Assembly (NCBI RefSeq): GCF_013522705.1
Contig: NZ_JAAMRE010000025.1
Location: 37,818-101,817 of the forward strand
Source: Pseudomonas lurida
GTDB lineage: Bacteria; Pseudomonadota; Gammaproteobacteria; Pseudomonadales; Pseudomonadaceae
Length of the DNA stretch: 64,000 bases
Direction: 5' to 3'
Both the position numbers and the translations under genes were made by a program. The notes beneath the pieces are model-generated. The model made no database searches and had not been told where the DNA came from. It saw nothing but the letters and a program-made list of their open reading frames with translations. Below are positions 44,845-53,509 of this stretch, one piece after another. Each line of letters opens with the position of its first letter. The first letter of the stretch is position 1.

Positions 44845-44939
44845 AGCCGCAAGCCACAAGCTTCAGGCAGCAAGAAAGAGCAATGGGTGACCGCTTTGAC
44901 TTGCCGCTTGTAGCTTGAAACTTGCCGCTTGAGGCCACC
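44845..44939. repeat. GCGGCAAGCTT-family repeat, copy 3
   Basis: About 95 nt between dgcA and dgcB, with CCGCAAGCCACAAGCTTCAG, then GCAAGAAAGAGCAA, and the end sequence TTGCCGCTTGAGGCC. The GAGG at the end lies eight bases before the dgcB ATG and appears to serve as its ribosome binding site. Its partners are near 13945 and 21283. Confidence 0.65.
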
Positions 44940-44942
44940 TCA

Positions 44943-46886
44943 ATGTTGAACACCTTGCTGCCTATTCTCTTGTTTGCCGCCCTGGGCCTCGCCGTCCTCG
45001 GCGCCCTGCGCCGGGTAAACATGTGGCGCCGTGGCCGCGCGTCCAAGGTCGACCTGCTGGGCGGCCTGCTGGCCATGCCCAAGCGCTACATGGTCGACCT
45101 GCACCATGTGGTCGCTCGCGACAAATACATCGCCAACACCCACGTCGCCACGGCGCTGGGCTTTGTGCTGTCGGCGCTGCTGGCGATCCTGGTGCACGGC
45201 TTCGGCCTGCACAATCGCATCCTCGGCTACGCCTTGCTGCTGGCTTCGGTGTTGATGTTTGTCGGCGCCACCTTCGTGTACCTGCGGCGGCGCAACCCGC
45301 CGTCGCGCCTGTCCAAAGGCCCGTGGATGCGCCTGCCGAAGAGCCTCATGGCATTCTCGGTGAGCTTCTTCCTGGTGACCCTGCCGGTGGCGGGCATCCT
45401 GCCGGCGGACTTCGGCGGTTGGTTGCTGGCTGCGCTGCTCAGCGTGGGCGTGCTGTGGGGCGTAAGCGAGATGTTCTTCGGCATGACCTGGGGCGGGCCG
45501 ATGAAGCACGCCTTCGCCGGTGCCCTGCACCTGGCCTGGCACCGCCGCGCCGAACGCTTCGGCGGCGGTCGCTCCACCGGTTTGAAACCGCTGGACCTTA
45601 GCGATAAAACCGCGCCTCTGGGCGTGGAAAAGCCCAAGGATTTCACCTGGAACCAACTGCTCGGTTTCGACGCCTGCGTGCAGTGCGGCAAGTGCGAAGC
45701 GGCGTGCCCGGCGTTCGCCGCCGGCCAGCCGCTGAACCCGAAAAAGCTGATCCAGGACATGGTGGTCGGCCTGGCCGGCGGCACCGATGCCAGGTTTGCC
45801 GGCAGCCCGTATCCAGGCAAGCCGATTGGCGAACACGGCGGTAACCCGCACCAGCCCATCGTCAATGGCCTGGTGGACGCCGAGACCCTGTGGTCGTGCA
45901 CCACCTGCCGCGCCTGTGTGGAAGAGTGCCCGATGATGATCGAGCACGTGGACGCCATCGTCGACATGCGCCGCCACCTCACCCTGGAAAAAGGTGCCAC
46001 GCCGAACAAGGGCGCCGAAATCCTGGAAAACCTGATCGCCACCGACAACCCCGGCGGTTTCGCCCCGGGCGGTCGCCTGAACTGGGCGGCGGATCTGAAC
46101 CTGCCGCTGCTCAGCGAAAAAGGCAGCGCCGACGTGCTGTTCTGGGTCGGCGACGGCGCTTTCGACATGCGCAACCAGCGCACGCTGCGTGCGTTCGTCA
46201 AAGTGCTGAAAGCGGCCAAGGTCGACTTCGCGGTGCTCGGCCTGGAAGAACGCGACAGCGGCGACGTGGCCCGGCGCCTGGGCGATGAAGCGACCTTCCA
46301 ACTGCTGGCTTCGCGCAATATCCAGACCCTGGCCAAGTACAGCTTCAAGCGCATCGTCACTTGCGACCCGCACAGTTTCCATGTGCTGAAAAACGAATAC
46401 GGCGCCTTCAACGGCAACTACCTTGTGCAGCACCACAGTACGTTCATGGCCGAGCTGATCGGCGAGGGCGCGCTGAACCTGGGCCAGCACAAAGGCAACA
46501 GCGTGACCTACCACGACCCGTGCTATCTGGGCCGTTACAACGGTGAGTACGAGGCCCCGCGCCAAGTGCTGCGAGCCTTGGGCATCGAGGTCAAGGAGAT
46601 GCAACGTTCGGGCTTCCGTTCTCGCTGCTGCGGCGGTGGCGGCGGCGCGCCGATTACCGACATCCCAGGCAAGCAACGGATCCCCGACATGCGCATGGAA
46701 GACATCCGCGAGACCGGCGCCGAACTGGTGGCGGTAGGGTGCCCGCAATGCACCGCGATGCTCGAAGGGGTGGTCGAGCCGCGCCCATTGATCAAGGACA
46801 TCGCCGAACTGGTGGCCGACGCCTTGCTTGAGGAGGCTCAACCGGCCAAGTCACCGACCAAGCGTGAACCTGCGGAGGTGCACTGA
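44943..46886 (+). CDS. dgcB: Dimethylglycine demethylase subunit DgcB, iron-sulfur membrane protein
   Basis: 647 residues from ATG 44943. N-terminal membrane segments (about 4-22, 70-115, 135-180), then two [4Fe-4S] motifs: CVQCGKCEAACP (C245, C248, C251, C255) and CTTCRACVEECP (near 318). Two CCG-type domains follow (HDPCYLGRYN, CCGGGGGAPI). Electron-transfer partner of DgcA, probably linking to the ETF and quinone. Its stop TGA overlaps the etfA start (TGATG). Confidence 0.93.
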   Translation: MLNTLLPILLFAALGLAVLGALRRVNMWRRGRASKVDLLGGLLAMPKRYMVDLHHVVARDKYIANTHVATALGFVLSALLAILVHGFGLHNRILGYALLLASVLMFVGATFVYLRRRNPPSRLSKGPWMRLPKSLMAFSVSFFLVTLPVAGILPADFGGWLLAALLSVGVLWGVSEMFFGMTWGGPMKHAFAGALHLAWHRRAERFGGGRSTGLKPLDLSDKTAPLGVEKPKDFTWNQLLGFDACVQCGKCEAACPAFAAGQPLNPKKLIQDMVVGLAGGTDARFAGSPYPGKPIGEHGGNPHQPIVNGLVDAETLWSCTTCRACVEECPMMIEHVDAIVDMRRHLTLEKGATPNKGAEILENLIATDNPGGFAPGGRLNWAADLNLPLLSEKGSADVLFWVGDGAFDMRNQRTLRAFVKVLKAAKVDFAVLGLEERDSGDVARRLGDEATFQLLASRNIQTLAKYSFKRIVTCDPHSFHVLKNEYGAFNGNYLVQHHSTFMAELIGEGALNLGQHKGNSVTYHDPCYLGRYNGEYEAPRQVLRALGIEVKEMQRSGFRSRCCGGGGGAPITDIPGKQRIPDMRMEDIRETGAELVAVGCPQCTAMLEGVVEPRPLIKDIAELVADALLEEAQPAKSPTKREPAEVH

Positions 46887-48106
46887 TGAGCGACATAATC
46901 CGCCGCGACCCACGGGCCGAATGGATCGCCCGCAACCGCCTGCACCCGCTGCATGCGGCGATGCCGCCGCTGCAACACAGCTGGATGGGGCCTAACGGCG
47001 TTATCCGCAAAAACGTTCATGGCGTTGGTTTTATTGGCCCCAACGGCATCAAGCGCATCGACCGCAGCGGCGCCCAGCAGGGCGGCGCCAGCAAGCGTAC
47101 CGCGGCCGCCGAAGTGCAATTGCCGCTGCATCAGATTGCGGCGCCTGCGTTCTACATCAACGTAGTGCCGGACATGGTCGGCGGCCGCCTGAGCAGTCAC
47201 GACCGCGACCTGTTAGGCCTGGCGCGGCAACTGGCCGGCAACGACGGCGCGGTGCTGGCGGTGGTATTTGGCGAACACAAGGAAAGCGCGTTTGCCACCG
47301 CCGGTGTCGACCGCCTGCTGGTGCTCGACGGTGCCGAATTCGACGGTTATTCGCCGGAACAGCGGGTGCAAGGCCTGCGGGCTGTGGATAACCAATTCAA
47401 TCCACGCCACTGGCTGCTGCCGGACAGTCGCAGCGGTGGCGGTGAGCTGGGCCGGCGTTTTGCCGCCAGCCTCAAGGAACGCCCGGCCACGCGCGTCTGG
47501 CAGATCAAGGACAACACCTGCATCGGCCGCGCCGGTGCCGGCCAGGAGGATTTGGCGCGACCACTGCCACGCCTGGTTCTGGCCGCCGCCGAATGTGCCG
47601 ACCCGGTCAGCGAAACCCGCCATGAAGTGTTGCCCGTGGAGTTATCCACAACCCTGGCGCGCAGCCTGCCGCGCATCGAGGATCTCGGCGCGGTGGCGGT
47701 GGACCCGGCGGCAATCCCCATGGCCGAAGCCGAGTTTATTTTCTCCGGCGGCAACGGCGTCAAGGACTGGGCCCTGTTCCACCAGACCGCCGCCGCCCTG
47801 GGTGCCACCGAAGGCGCCTCGCGGGTCGCCGTGGACGATGGCTTTATGGCGCGTGATCGCCAGGTCGGCGCCAGCGGCACCTGGGTAACGGCGCGGGTGT
47901 ACGTGGCCGTGGGGATTTCCGGGGCGATCCAGCACCTGCAAGGCATCGGTGCCTGCGACAAGGTGGTGGCGATCAACCTCGACCCAGGTTGCGACATGAT
48001 CAAGCGGGCCGACCTGTCGGTGATCGGCGAGAGCGCCGCGATACTGCATGCCTTGATCGATGCGGTCGAGGCCTACCGCAACGGCGCCAAGCGCGACGCG
48101 GCTTGA
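46886..48106 (+). CDS. etfA: Electron transfer flavoprotein alpha subunit of the dgc operon
   Basis: 406 residues, longer than standard EtfA (about 310) because of an N-terminal extension of about 90 residues (PNGVIRKNVHGVGFIGPNGI region). The C-terminal FAD domain is complete: IFSGGNGVKDW, VGASGTWVTARVYVAVGISG, and VAINLDPGCDMIKRADLSVIG. Accepts electrons from dimethylglycine oxidation. Translationally coupled to dgcB by a TGATG overlap and followed by etfB. Confidence 0.92.
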   Translation: MSDIIRRDPRAEWIARNRLHPLHAAMPPLQHSWMGPNGVIRKNVHGVGFIGPNGIKRIDRSGAQQGGASKRTAAAEVQLPLHQIAAPAFYINVVPDMVGGRLSSHDRDLLGLARQLAGNDGAVLAVVFGEHKESAFATAGVDRLLVLDGAEFDGYSPEQRVQGLRAVDNQFNPRHWLLPDSRSGGGELGRRFAASLKERPATRVWQIKDNTCIGRAGAGQEDLARPLPRLVLAAAECADPVSETRHEVLPVELSTTLARSLPRIEDLGAVAVDPAAIPMAEAEFIFSGGNGVKDWALFHQTAAALGATEGASRVAVDDGFMARDRQVGASGTWVTARVYVAVGISGAIQHLQGIGACDKVVAINLDPGCDMIKRADLSVIGESAAILHALIDAVEAYRNGAKRDAA

Positions 48107-48116
48107 GGATATGAGC

Positions 48117-48887
48117 ATGACCACGAATGTAATCAGCCTGGTGTCCGTCGGCGCCCACCCCACTTCCGGGCGCCCGCGCCGTGCGGAGCAGGATGCACGT
48201 GCGGTCGAGCTGGGTCTGCAATTGGCTGGGGATAAGTTGCAGGTGCTGCATGCCGGCGACATCGCCGAGCCGACCCTGCGCAGCTACCTGGGCATGGGCT
48301 TGCCGCAGTTGCACGTGCTGGAACAACCGGAGGGCAGCGATGCGTTGCCGGCGCTCAGCGAGTACCTGCGCGATGCCGGTGCCCAGGTGGTGCTCACCGG
48401 CAGCCAGGCCGAAACCGGCGAAGGCTCGGGGATGTTGCCGTTTCTGCTCGCCGAGCAATTGGGCTGGCCGCTGATTGTCGGGCTGGCGCAGGTGGAATCC
48501 ATCGACGGGGGCGTGGCCCATGTGCTGCAAGCCTTGCCACGCGGCCAGCGGCGGCGCTTGAAAGTACGCCTGCCGTTTCTGGCCACGGTGGACAACGCCG
48601 CGCCCAAACCTCGGCAAAGCGCCTACGGCCCGGCACAGCGCGGTGAGTTGGCGGCCCATGAGGTCGAGGTTCATGCCGATGAGTTATTCACAGGCGCCGT
48701 GCTGCAACCGGCCAAGCCTCGTCCAAAACGCCTGAAGGTGATCAAGGCCAAGAGCGGCGCCGACCGCATGAAGGCGGCGACGGCCAAAGCCAGTGGGGGC
48801 GGAGGGCAGGTGCTCAAAGGCGTCAGCGCAGAAGAAGGCGCCCAAGCCATTCTCAAACTGCTCGTAGAAGAAGGCGTTGTGCGCTGA
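48117..48887 (+). CDS. etfB: Electron transfer flavoprotein beta subunit of the dgc operon
   Basis: 256 residues from ATG 48117, preferred over ATG 48111 because GAGG lies eight bases before it. EtfB AMP-binding-type features: VLTGSQAETGEGSGMLPFLLAEQLGWPLI and QALPRGQRRRLKVRLPFLATV. Ends with a basic region and a ~70-residue tail. Last gene of the dgc block; followed at once by tandem multi-hairpin repeats. Confidence 0.92.
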   Translation: MTTNVISLVSVGAHPTSGRPRRAEQDARAVELGLQLAGDKLQVLHAGDIAEPTLRSYLGMGLPQLHVLEQPEGSDALPALSEYLRDAGAQVVLTGSQAETGEGSGMLPFLLAEQLGWPLIVGLAQVESIDGGVAHVLQALPRGQRRRLKVRLPFLATVDNAAPKPRQSAYGPAQRGELAAHEVEVHADELFTGAVLQPAKPRPKRLKVIKAKSGADRMKAATAKASGGGGQVLKGVSAEEGAQAILKLLVEEGVVR

Positions 48888-48906
48888 CCCGCTGTGGGAG
48901 CCCAAT

Positions 48907-49200
48907 GAACCTCGTTTCCACGCTCTGCGTGGGAATGCCTCCCCGGACGCTCCGCGTCCCGGCAAGCACGCAAGATTCGAACCTTGTGCATCTTGTGACG
49001 CAGAGCGTCACGGGCTGCATTCCCACGCGGAGCGTGGGAACGATCGACGCTCAGAACCCAGTGAACCTCGTTCCCACGCTCTGCGTGGGAATGCCTCCCC
49101 GGACGCTCCGCGTCCCGGCAAGCACGCAAGATTCGAACCTTGTGCATCTTGTGACGCGGAGCGTCACGGGCTGCATTCCCACGCGTAGCGTGGGAACGAT
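48907..49200. repeat. Two tandem 138-nt multi-hairpin repeats
   Basis: Copies at 48907-49044 and 49063-49200, 18 nt apart and differing at a handful of positions. Each contains four short palindromes: CCACGCTCTGCGTGG, GGACGCTCCGCGTCC, GTGACGCAGAGCGTCAC and TTCCCACGCGGAGCGTGGGAA. Frames across them, such as those starting NLVSTLCVGMPP, are artefacts. A third copy in inverse orientation ends the window. The rest of 48888-49269 holds a partial REP (CCCCCTCCCACATT) near 49233 and no gene. Confidence 0.9.
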
Positions 49201-49269
49201 CTGCCGATCTGCGCTCAGATACTGAGATTGAGCCCCCTCCCACATTGTGATCTCCATCAGAATCTTAGG

Positions 49270-51186
49270 TTAAGGGGGGGCTGGCGCAGGCTTGGGTACC
49301 AGGTCCGGCAGCGGCGGCGGCAGCGGCTGCCAGGTGGCATCCGGTTGTTGCATCGGCGGTGGCAGCGCCGGCGTGGCGTCGCCCCCAGTTGGCTTGAGAA
49401 TCATTTTTTCGGTGGTGTCGCGCAGGATCATGCCCTGCGTCGAACTGCGCGCCTCGGTGCCGCTGTGAAAGGTGCTGATCTGGGAAATCGGCAGGTCCAG
49501 GTTGCGTTCGATTCTCGGGGTCAGCAACAGGATAATCTCGGTTTTCTGCTGAGTGTTCTGGTTGGAGCCAAACAGCTTCTTACCGATCCACGGGATCTGG
49601 CTCAACCACGGCAAACCCGAGCCCTCGTCGACGTCCGCTGTGCGAATCAGCCCCGAGACGATCTGGGTTTCATTGTTGCGCGCGGTCAGCAAGGTCTTGG
49701 TGGCCCGTGAGCCGAGCTCGAACGTAGCCGGTACATGTTCCGAGCCGGCAATGCGCTTGGTGATATGGCTCATTTCCACGCTCAGCTCCAGGTTCACCTC
49801 ATCGCTCAGGCTGATATTGGGCTTGACCGTGATCTGCAGCCCCACGTCCTGGTAAGACACCGACGAGGTGGTGATCTGGTTGGCGGTGGTGGTGGTGACC
49901 ACCGGGATCTTGTCACCGATGTTCACCTGGGCTTCTTCACGATTGCGCACCCGCACCCTGGGGTTGGCCAGGGTCACGGTGTTACCGCTGCGTTGCAGCA
50001 TATTGATGCGTGCCGAGGTGCTGCCCGAGTCGAGCAGGATGTTGTCGCCATTGATCCCCCGCAACGCGCTGATCGGAATGCCCGCCAGCCCGGCAGGTAC
50101 GTTGGCGAGGTTGCCCACGGATAAGCCGATGCTCTCCGGGTATTGGATGCCCAGGTTCAATTCGTCGGTCAGGCTGACCTCCAGCACCTGGATGTCGATG
50201 GTCACTTCCGACTGTGCGATATCGATGGCCTCCACCAGTTTTTCCACGGCGCTCAGGGTGTCGAGGCCGTCGCGCACAATCACGGCGTTCAAACGCTCAT
50301 CCACCAGCACTTCCTTGGGCTTGAGGGCTTGCTTGATCTCGGCGCCCACCACCTTGGGGTCACTGTGGCTGAGGTAAAACGTGCGCACTGCCAGCTCGCG
50401 GTATTCACGTTCTTTGTCCGGGCGGCGCGGGTAGACCAGGATGGTGTTGGCGTTGAGGATCTTCTTCTCCAGGCCCTGGGTGGTCAGCAACAGGTTCAGT
50501 GCGTCCTCGGCGGTGGTGCGACTGGCGGTCATGCTGGCCGATGCGCTGGGATTGACGTCCTTGTCGATCACAAAATTGACCCCGGACAGCCGCGCGATCG
50601 TCTCGAAAATCGTGGACAGGCTCTGGGCGCTGAACTCCAGGCTCAAAGGTTTGCGCATGGCTTCGGAGAGGTCCGCGCTGAGATAGTCGGCGCTGACCAA
50701 CTCACGGGTCAGGGCGTTACGAAAGTCCAGGGCCTCTCGGTAGTTAGGCTTTTGCGCGATGATCCGGCGCACCAGGTTGAGCGCTTCCACCGGGTTGGAA
50801 CGCTTCATGTCATAGGCCCGCGCCAGCTGCGGGCGCAGGTGCTTCATCGCCTGGATGTTCTGGATTTCCTGGCGCGCGCCGAGGTTGCCGGGGTCATATT
50901 TGAGGATGGTTTCCAGGGCGCGGATGGCGGCGGTATCGTCGCCACGCATCAGCGCGGTGCTGGCTTCGCGGCTGTATTGGGCCACCAGCAGTTCCAGCCT
51001 GCTGAACTGCGCGGTGCGCAGCTGAATATCGTCGGGATCCTGTTTGGCTTCGGCCTGCAGCACCTCGACCGAACGCACGATGTCGCCTTGTTTGCGTAAC
51101 TCATCGCTTTGCCTGATCGCCCGCTGGGTGTCGCACGCACTCAGCGCGAACAGCGCCAGGCTCAAGGGAATCCATCTAAGCGGCAT
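49270..51186 (-). CDS. gspD: Type II secretion-like secretin, lipoprotein with TPR-type N-terminus
   Basis: 638 residues, GGGAGGGG before ATG 51186. Lipobox LSAC with C18 and Asp at +2. Residues 25-160 look like TPR helices (ALRGDD-, AIRALETILKYDPGNL). STN/N0 domain about 165-240 (LSLEFSAQSLSTIFETIARLSGVNF in part), N1 about 255-335, secretin core about 400-580 with VTLANPRVRVRNREEAQVNIGD and PWLSQIPWIGKKLFG, ending EIILLLTPRI. A proline-rich tail follows. Forms the outer-membrane channel of the machine encoded upstream; its own lipid anchor may replace a pilotin, as in HxcQ. Confidence 0.92.
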   Translation of the reverse strand: MPLRWIPLSLALFALSACDTQRAIRQSDELRKQGDIVRSVEVLQAEAKQDPDDIQLRTAQFSRLELLVAQYSREASTALMRGDDTAAIRALETILKYDPGNLGARQEIQNIQAMKHLRPQLARAYDMKRSNPVEALNLVRRIIAQKPNYREALDFRNALTRELVSADYLSADLSEAMRKPLSLEFSAQSLSTIFETIARLSGVNFVIDKDVNPSASASMTASRTTAEDALNLLLTTQGLEKKILNANTILVYPRRPDKEREYRELAVRTFYLSHSDPKVVGAEIKQALKPKEVLVDERLNAVIVRDGLDTLSAVEKLVEAIDIAQSEVTIDIQVLEVSLTDELNLGIQYPESIGLSVGNLANVPAGLAGIPISALRGINGDNILLDSGSTSARINMLQRSGNTVTLANPRVRVRNREEAQVNIGDKIPVVTTTTANQITTSSVSYQDVGLQITVKPNISLSDEVNLELSVEMSHITKRIAGSEHVPATFELGSRATKTLLTARNNETQIVSGLIRTADVDEGSGLPWLSQIPWIGKKLFGSNQNTQQKTEIILLLTPRIERNLDLPISQISTFHSGTEARSSTQGMILRDTTEKMILKPTGGDATPALPPPMQQPDATWQPLPPPLPDLVPKPAPAPP

Positions 51187-51204
51187 AAGCGTGCCCCTCC
51201 CGGG

Positions 51205-51693
51205 TCAGTGCTTGTCCAGGCGCAGGGTGCTGACCTGCTTCAACGGCAGGTAGGTCAGCACCACGGCGGTGTCGGTGAGTTTGTCCAAGCGGTAGTGGGC
51301 GTCCAGCATCTTGCCGGGCACGATGCGCCCGGGCACCGAGCATCGGTTGCACAGGGTGTACTGTTTGCCATTGCCGCTGAGCACGACGATGTTCGCCTGG
51401 TTCTCGTAGCGCCATTGCGCGCTGACCGTGAAGGGCAGCGCCGGCGGCGTGGGCGCTGTGTTAACCACCGGCGCGGGAGCAGGCGGTGGCGTCCAGGTTT
51501 GTACAGGGAACAGATCGATCTTCGCCAGGGGCGTTTCGGCAATGGCGGCGGGCGCCGGTCCAGTCGGCGCCGGTGTGGCGGTGACAGGGGCCGCAGCGTG
51601 GTCGGGAGGTGCGGGTTCGTCCTGCCAGAGCAGCCAGGCGCAACCGATCAACGTCAGCAGCAGGAGGAGGCGCAGGTACACCGGCAGCTTCAT
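51205..51693 (-). CDS. PilP/GspC-like inner-membrane connector
   Basis: 162 residues. One N-terminal membrane segment (VYLRLLLLLTLIGCAWLLW), a Pro/Ala-rich linker (about 25-90), then a small domain with CNRCSVPGRIVPGKMLDAHY near the C-terminus. The start overlaps the stop of the preceding gene by 4 nt (ATGA). Position just before the secretin, plus size and layout, match PilP or GspC proteins that link inner platform to secretin; sequence similarity is weak, so this is inferred. Confidence 0.6.
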   Translation of the reverse strand: MKLPVYLRLLLLLTLIGCAWLLWQDEPAPPDHAAAPVTATPAPTGPAPAAIAETPLAKIDLFPVQTWTPPPAPAPVVNTAPTPPALPFTVSAQWRYENQANIVVLSGNGKQYTLCNRCSVPGRIVPGKMLDAHYRLDKLTDTAVVLTYLPLKQVSTLRLDKH

Positions 51694-52226
51694 TCCACCA
51701 CCCCCAGGACGCTGATTTTAAGGTCGATGATGAGTAGGCCGCTGGCGATGTCCTTGCGCTCCAGGGTCAGGTTTTCGATGCGCACCGCCGGCTCCTTGGC
51801 GATATCCGTCAAGGCTTCGCGCAGGAGAAAGTAGGGGCCGGAAAGAGGGACCTGCGCATCCAGGCGCTGCAATCCGGTATCCCCCGGCGTGGAGTAGGCC
51901 AGGGTGGTTTGCTCAATGATGAAACCGCGCTGGCTCAGGAGGCCCAGCAGTTTTTCCAGGCGCGGGGCAAAATCGTGTGCCGTGGGTAATGCCTCGACCG
52001 CCGCCGGTTCAGTTACCTGAACCGCCTGGGGCTGTTCGTCGATACCCGCTTGCAGCGCCTGGCGTCGCTGGCTGTCGGCGCTGCTTGCCGGCTGAATCAC
52101 CGCCACCTCAATCAGCAGCGTCGCTGCCATTACCCCCACGGCCAGCAGGCCCCAGAAGCCCAGGCGCTGGCGCGTTTGCAGCAGGTACCAACGCAGGCGC
52201 GGCAAGTGGCGAGTGAGGGCATCCAT
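51690..52226 (-). CDS. PilO/GspM-like assembly-platform protein
   Basis: 178 residues. N-terminal membrane anchor (WGLLAVGVMAATLLIEVAVI), a coiled or helical stretch, then a ferredoxin-like domain (FIIEQTTLAYSTPGDTGLQR to ILGVVE end). Architecture and position between the PilN-like and PilP-like genes support a PilO/GspM role in the inner-membrane platform. 6 nt after the PilN-like gene. Confidence 0.65.
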   Translation of the reverse strand: MDALTRHLPRLRWYLLQTRQRLGFWGLLAVGVMAATLLIEVAVIQPASSADSQRRQALQAGIDEQPQAVQVTEPAAVEALPTAHDFAPRLEKLLGLLSQRGFIIEQTTLAYSTPGDTGLQRLDAQVPLSGPYFLLREALTDIAKEPAVRIENLTLERKDIASGLLIIDLKISVLGVVE

Positions 52227-52232
52227 GGGCGG

Positions 52233-52787
52233 CTACCCCGCGCCAACGGTGAGTTTGACCTGCACCGGATGCTGCGGGTCTTGGGTCTTCAGTGCGCTTT
52301 GTTGCAGGTTCACCTGCACCCCTGGCTGGGCCTTGAGCCGGTCCACGAAGCGAAACGCATCCCCCAGTTGCTTGGCTTCCAGGTCCAGGTGCACGACCTG
52401 GGCCTGGGTGTTGACCTCCACGCGGGTCAGGGCGATTTCCTTGGACCAGGCCCGCGCCACGCCATCCATCAGGGCAAACGGCGTGATCTTTTGCCGGGCA
52501 AAGCTCGCCAGCTGCTGTTTTTGCTGGGGTGACAAACGGATGGCGGCCTGGATCAGCTGCTCCTGGCGGCGGGTGAGTTGAATAAATTGCTGCTCCAGCA
52601 CATCGGTCTGTTGCTGCTGCTGCACCATGCGCTGCCAGTGGTGCCAGGTGCTTGACAGCAACAGACCTGCGACCAGCCACAACCCGGCTACCAGGGCACG
52701 ATGGGTGGGGGTGGGGCGTTGAAAATCAACGCTGGGCGCACGGGGCGCGCGCAGGTGTTGCCAGACACCCGCGAGCCTGGATTTCAT
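52233..52787 (-). CDS. PilN-like assembly-platform protein
   Basis: 184 residues from ATG 52787, overlapping the upstream stop by 4 nt. Short cytoplasmic N-terminus (MKSRLAGVWQHLRAPRAPSVDF), one membrane segment (ALVAGLWLVAGLLLSSTW), a Gln-rich coiled coil (QRMVQQQQQTDVLEQQFIQL) and a C-terminal alpha/beta domain. This is the PilN/GspL-C-terminal layout. Function inferred from architecture and order. Confidence 0.7.
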   Translation of the reverse strand: MKSRLAGVWQHLRAPRAPSVDFQRPTPTHRALVAGLWLVAGLLLSSTWHHWQRMVQQQQQTDVLEQQFIQLTRRQEQLIQAAIRLSPQQKQQLASFARQKITPFALMDGVARAWSKEIALTRVEVNTQAQVVHLDLEAKQLGDAFRFVDRLKAQPGVQVNLQQSALKTQDPQHPVQVKLTVGAG

Positions 52788-53509
52788 GACGGCGACTCCT
52801 CCAGCCACGGATGCACGGGCCCCAGGCGATTGTCCACCGGGGCGTTGCTGACAACCCGCGTAGCCGAGGCATGTCGTTCTACCAGCAGGTCGGCGGTGAA
52901 CAGGTTGTCGTTCAAGGTGCTGCCGGGCAGGGTGGGGATCACGCACACCTGATCGATCATGCCGTGGTGTCGGTACAGACAACTGAGGCTGCCGGCCTCG
53001 GGCACGGCTACCACGCAATCGTCGGGCAGGTGCCGCCAGTACTGCCGGGCGACTGCCGTCAGCACGGGCGCGCAGGTCACCAGCGGCAAGCGGTTGAGCG
53101 TGAACAGCTCGCGCAGGTCCTGCAGCACATCCCGTGGCGTGGCGACCGCCAGGCGCGGTTGACCGAAAGGGCTATCGGCGACCTGCACCTGCCAGCGCTC
53201 GGCATCGATATTGGCCTGCTGGCCGAACGTCGCCTCGGCGAAGCCTTGCCAGTCCTGTGCGCTGTACAGCTCGGGGTGCCAGGGCAGCATCAGGTAATGC
53301 ACATGGGGAAAACCCAGCAGCACCGTGGCACGGTCGAGAAACTTCACGCGCCCGCGTGGCGCCAGCTCCAGCAGTTCGGCACAGGCGGCCAGCGGCGCGC
53401 CCCGGCGTTGCGCGTGGCAGATGGGCGCGCCGCGCCAGCGGGCCCGCGCGGCCCATTCGGCGGCGTCGCTGTGCAGCCACACCACGTGCTCAATAAAGGG
53501 AAATGACAC
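52784..53509 (-). CDS. PilM/GspL-N-terminal-like cytoplasmic protein
   Basis: 241 residues from GTG 53509, chosen for the perfect GGAGG six bases before it; its start lies inside the 3' end of the ATPase gene (20-nt overlap). No membrane segment. Rather divergent: only the order (ATPase, this protein, PilN-, PilO-, PilP-like, secretin) and strand-rich composition suggest the actin-like PilM/GspL cytoplasmic subunit that couples ATPase to platform. Confidence 0.6.
   Translation of the reverse strand: MSFPFIEHVVWLHSDAAEWAARARWRGAPICHAQRRGAPLAACAELLELAPRGRVKFLDRATVLLGFPHVHYLMLPWHPELYSAQDWQGFAEATFGQQANIDAERWQVQVADSPFGQPRLAVATPRDVLQDLRELFTLNRLPLVTCAPVLTAVARQYWRHLPDDCVVAVPEAGSLSCLYRHHGMIDQVCVIPTLPGSTLNDNLFTADLLVERHASATRVVSNAPVDNRLGPVHPWLEESPS

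Noticed and set aside
42204..44873. Very long antisense frame over dgcA
   Set aside because: High-GC third-position bias of dgcA leaves long open antisense frames; no start signal or protein features.
47641..47649. DnaA-box TTATCCACA inside etfA
   Set aside because: A single occurrence within a well-conserved coding region; expected by chance.
48877..49225. Overlapping ~100-codon frames across the tandem repeats
   Set aside because: They translate the 138-nt hairpin repeat; similar frames appear at each copy and have no ribosome binding site or protein-like composition.
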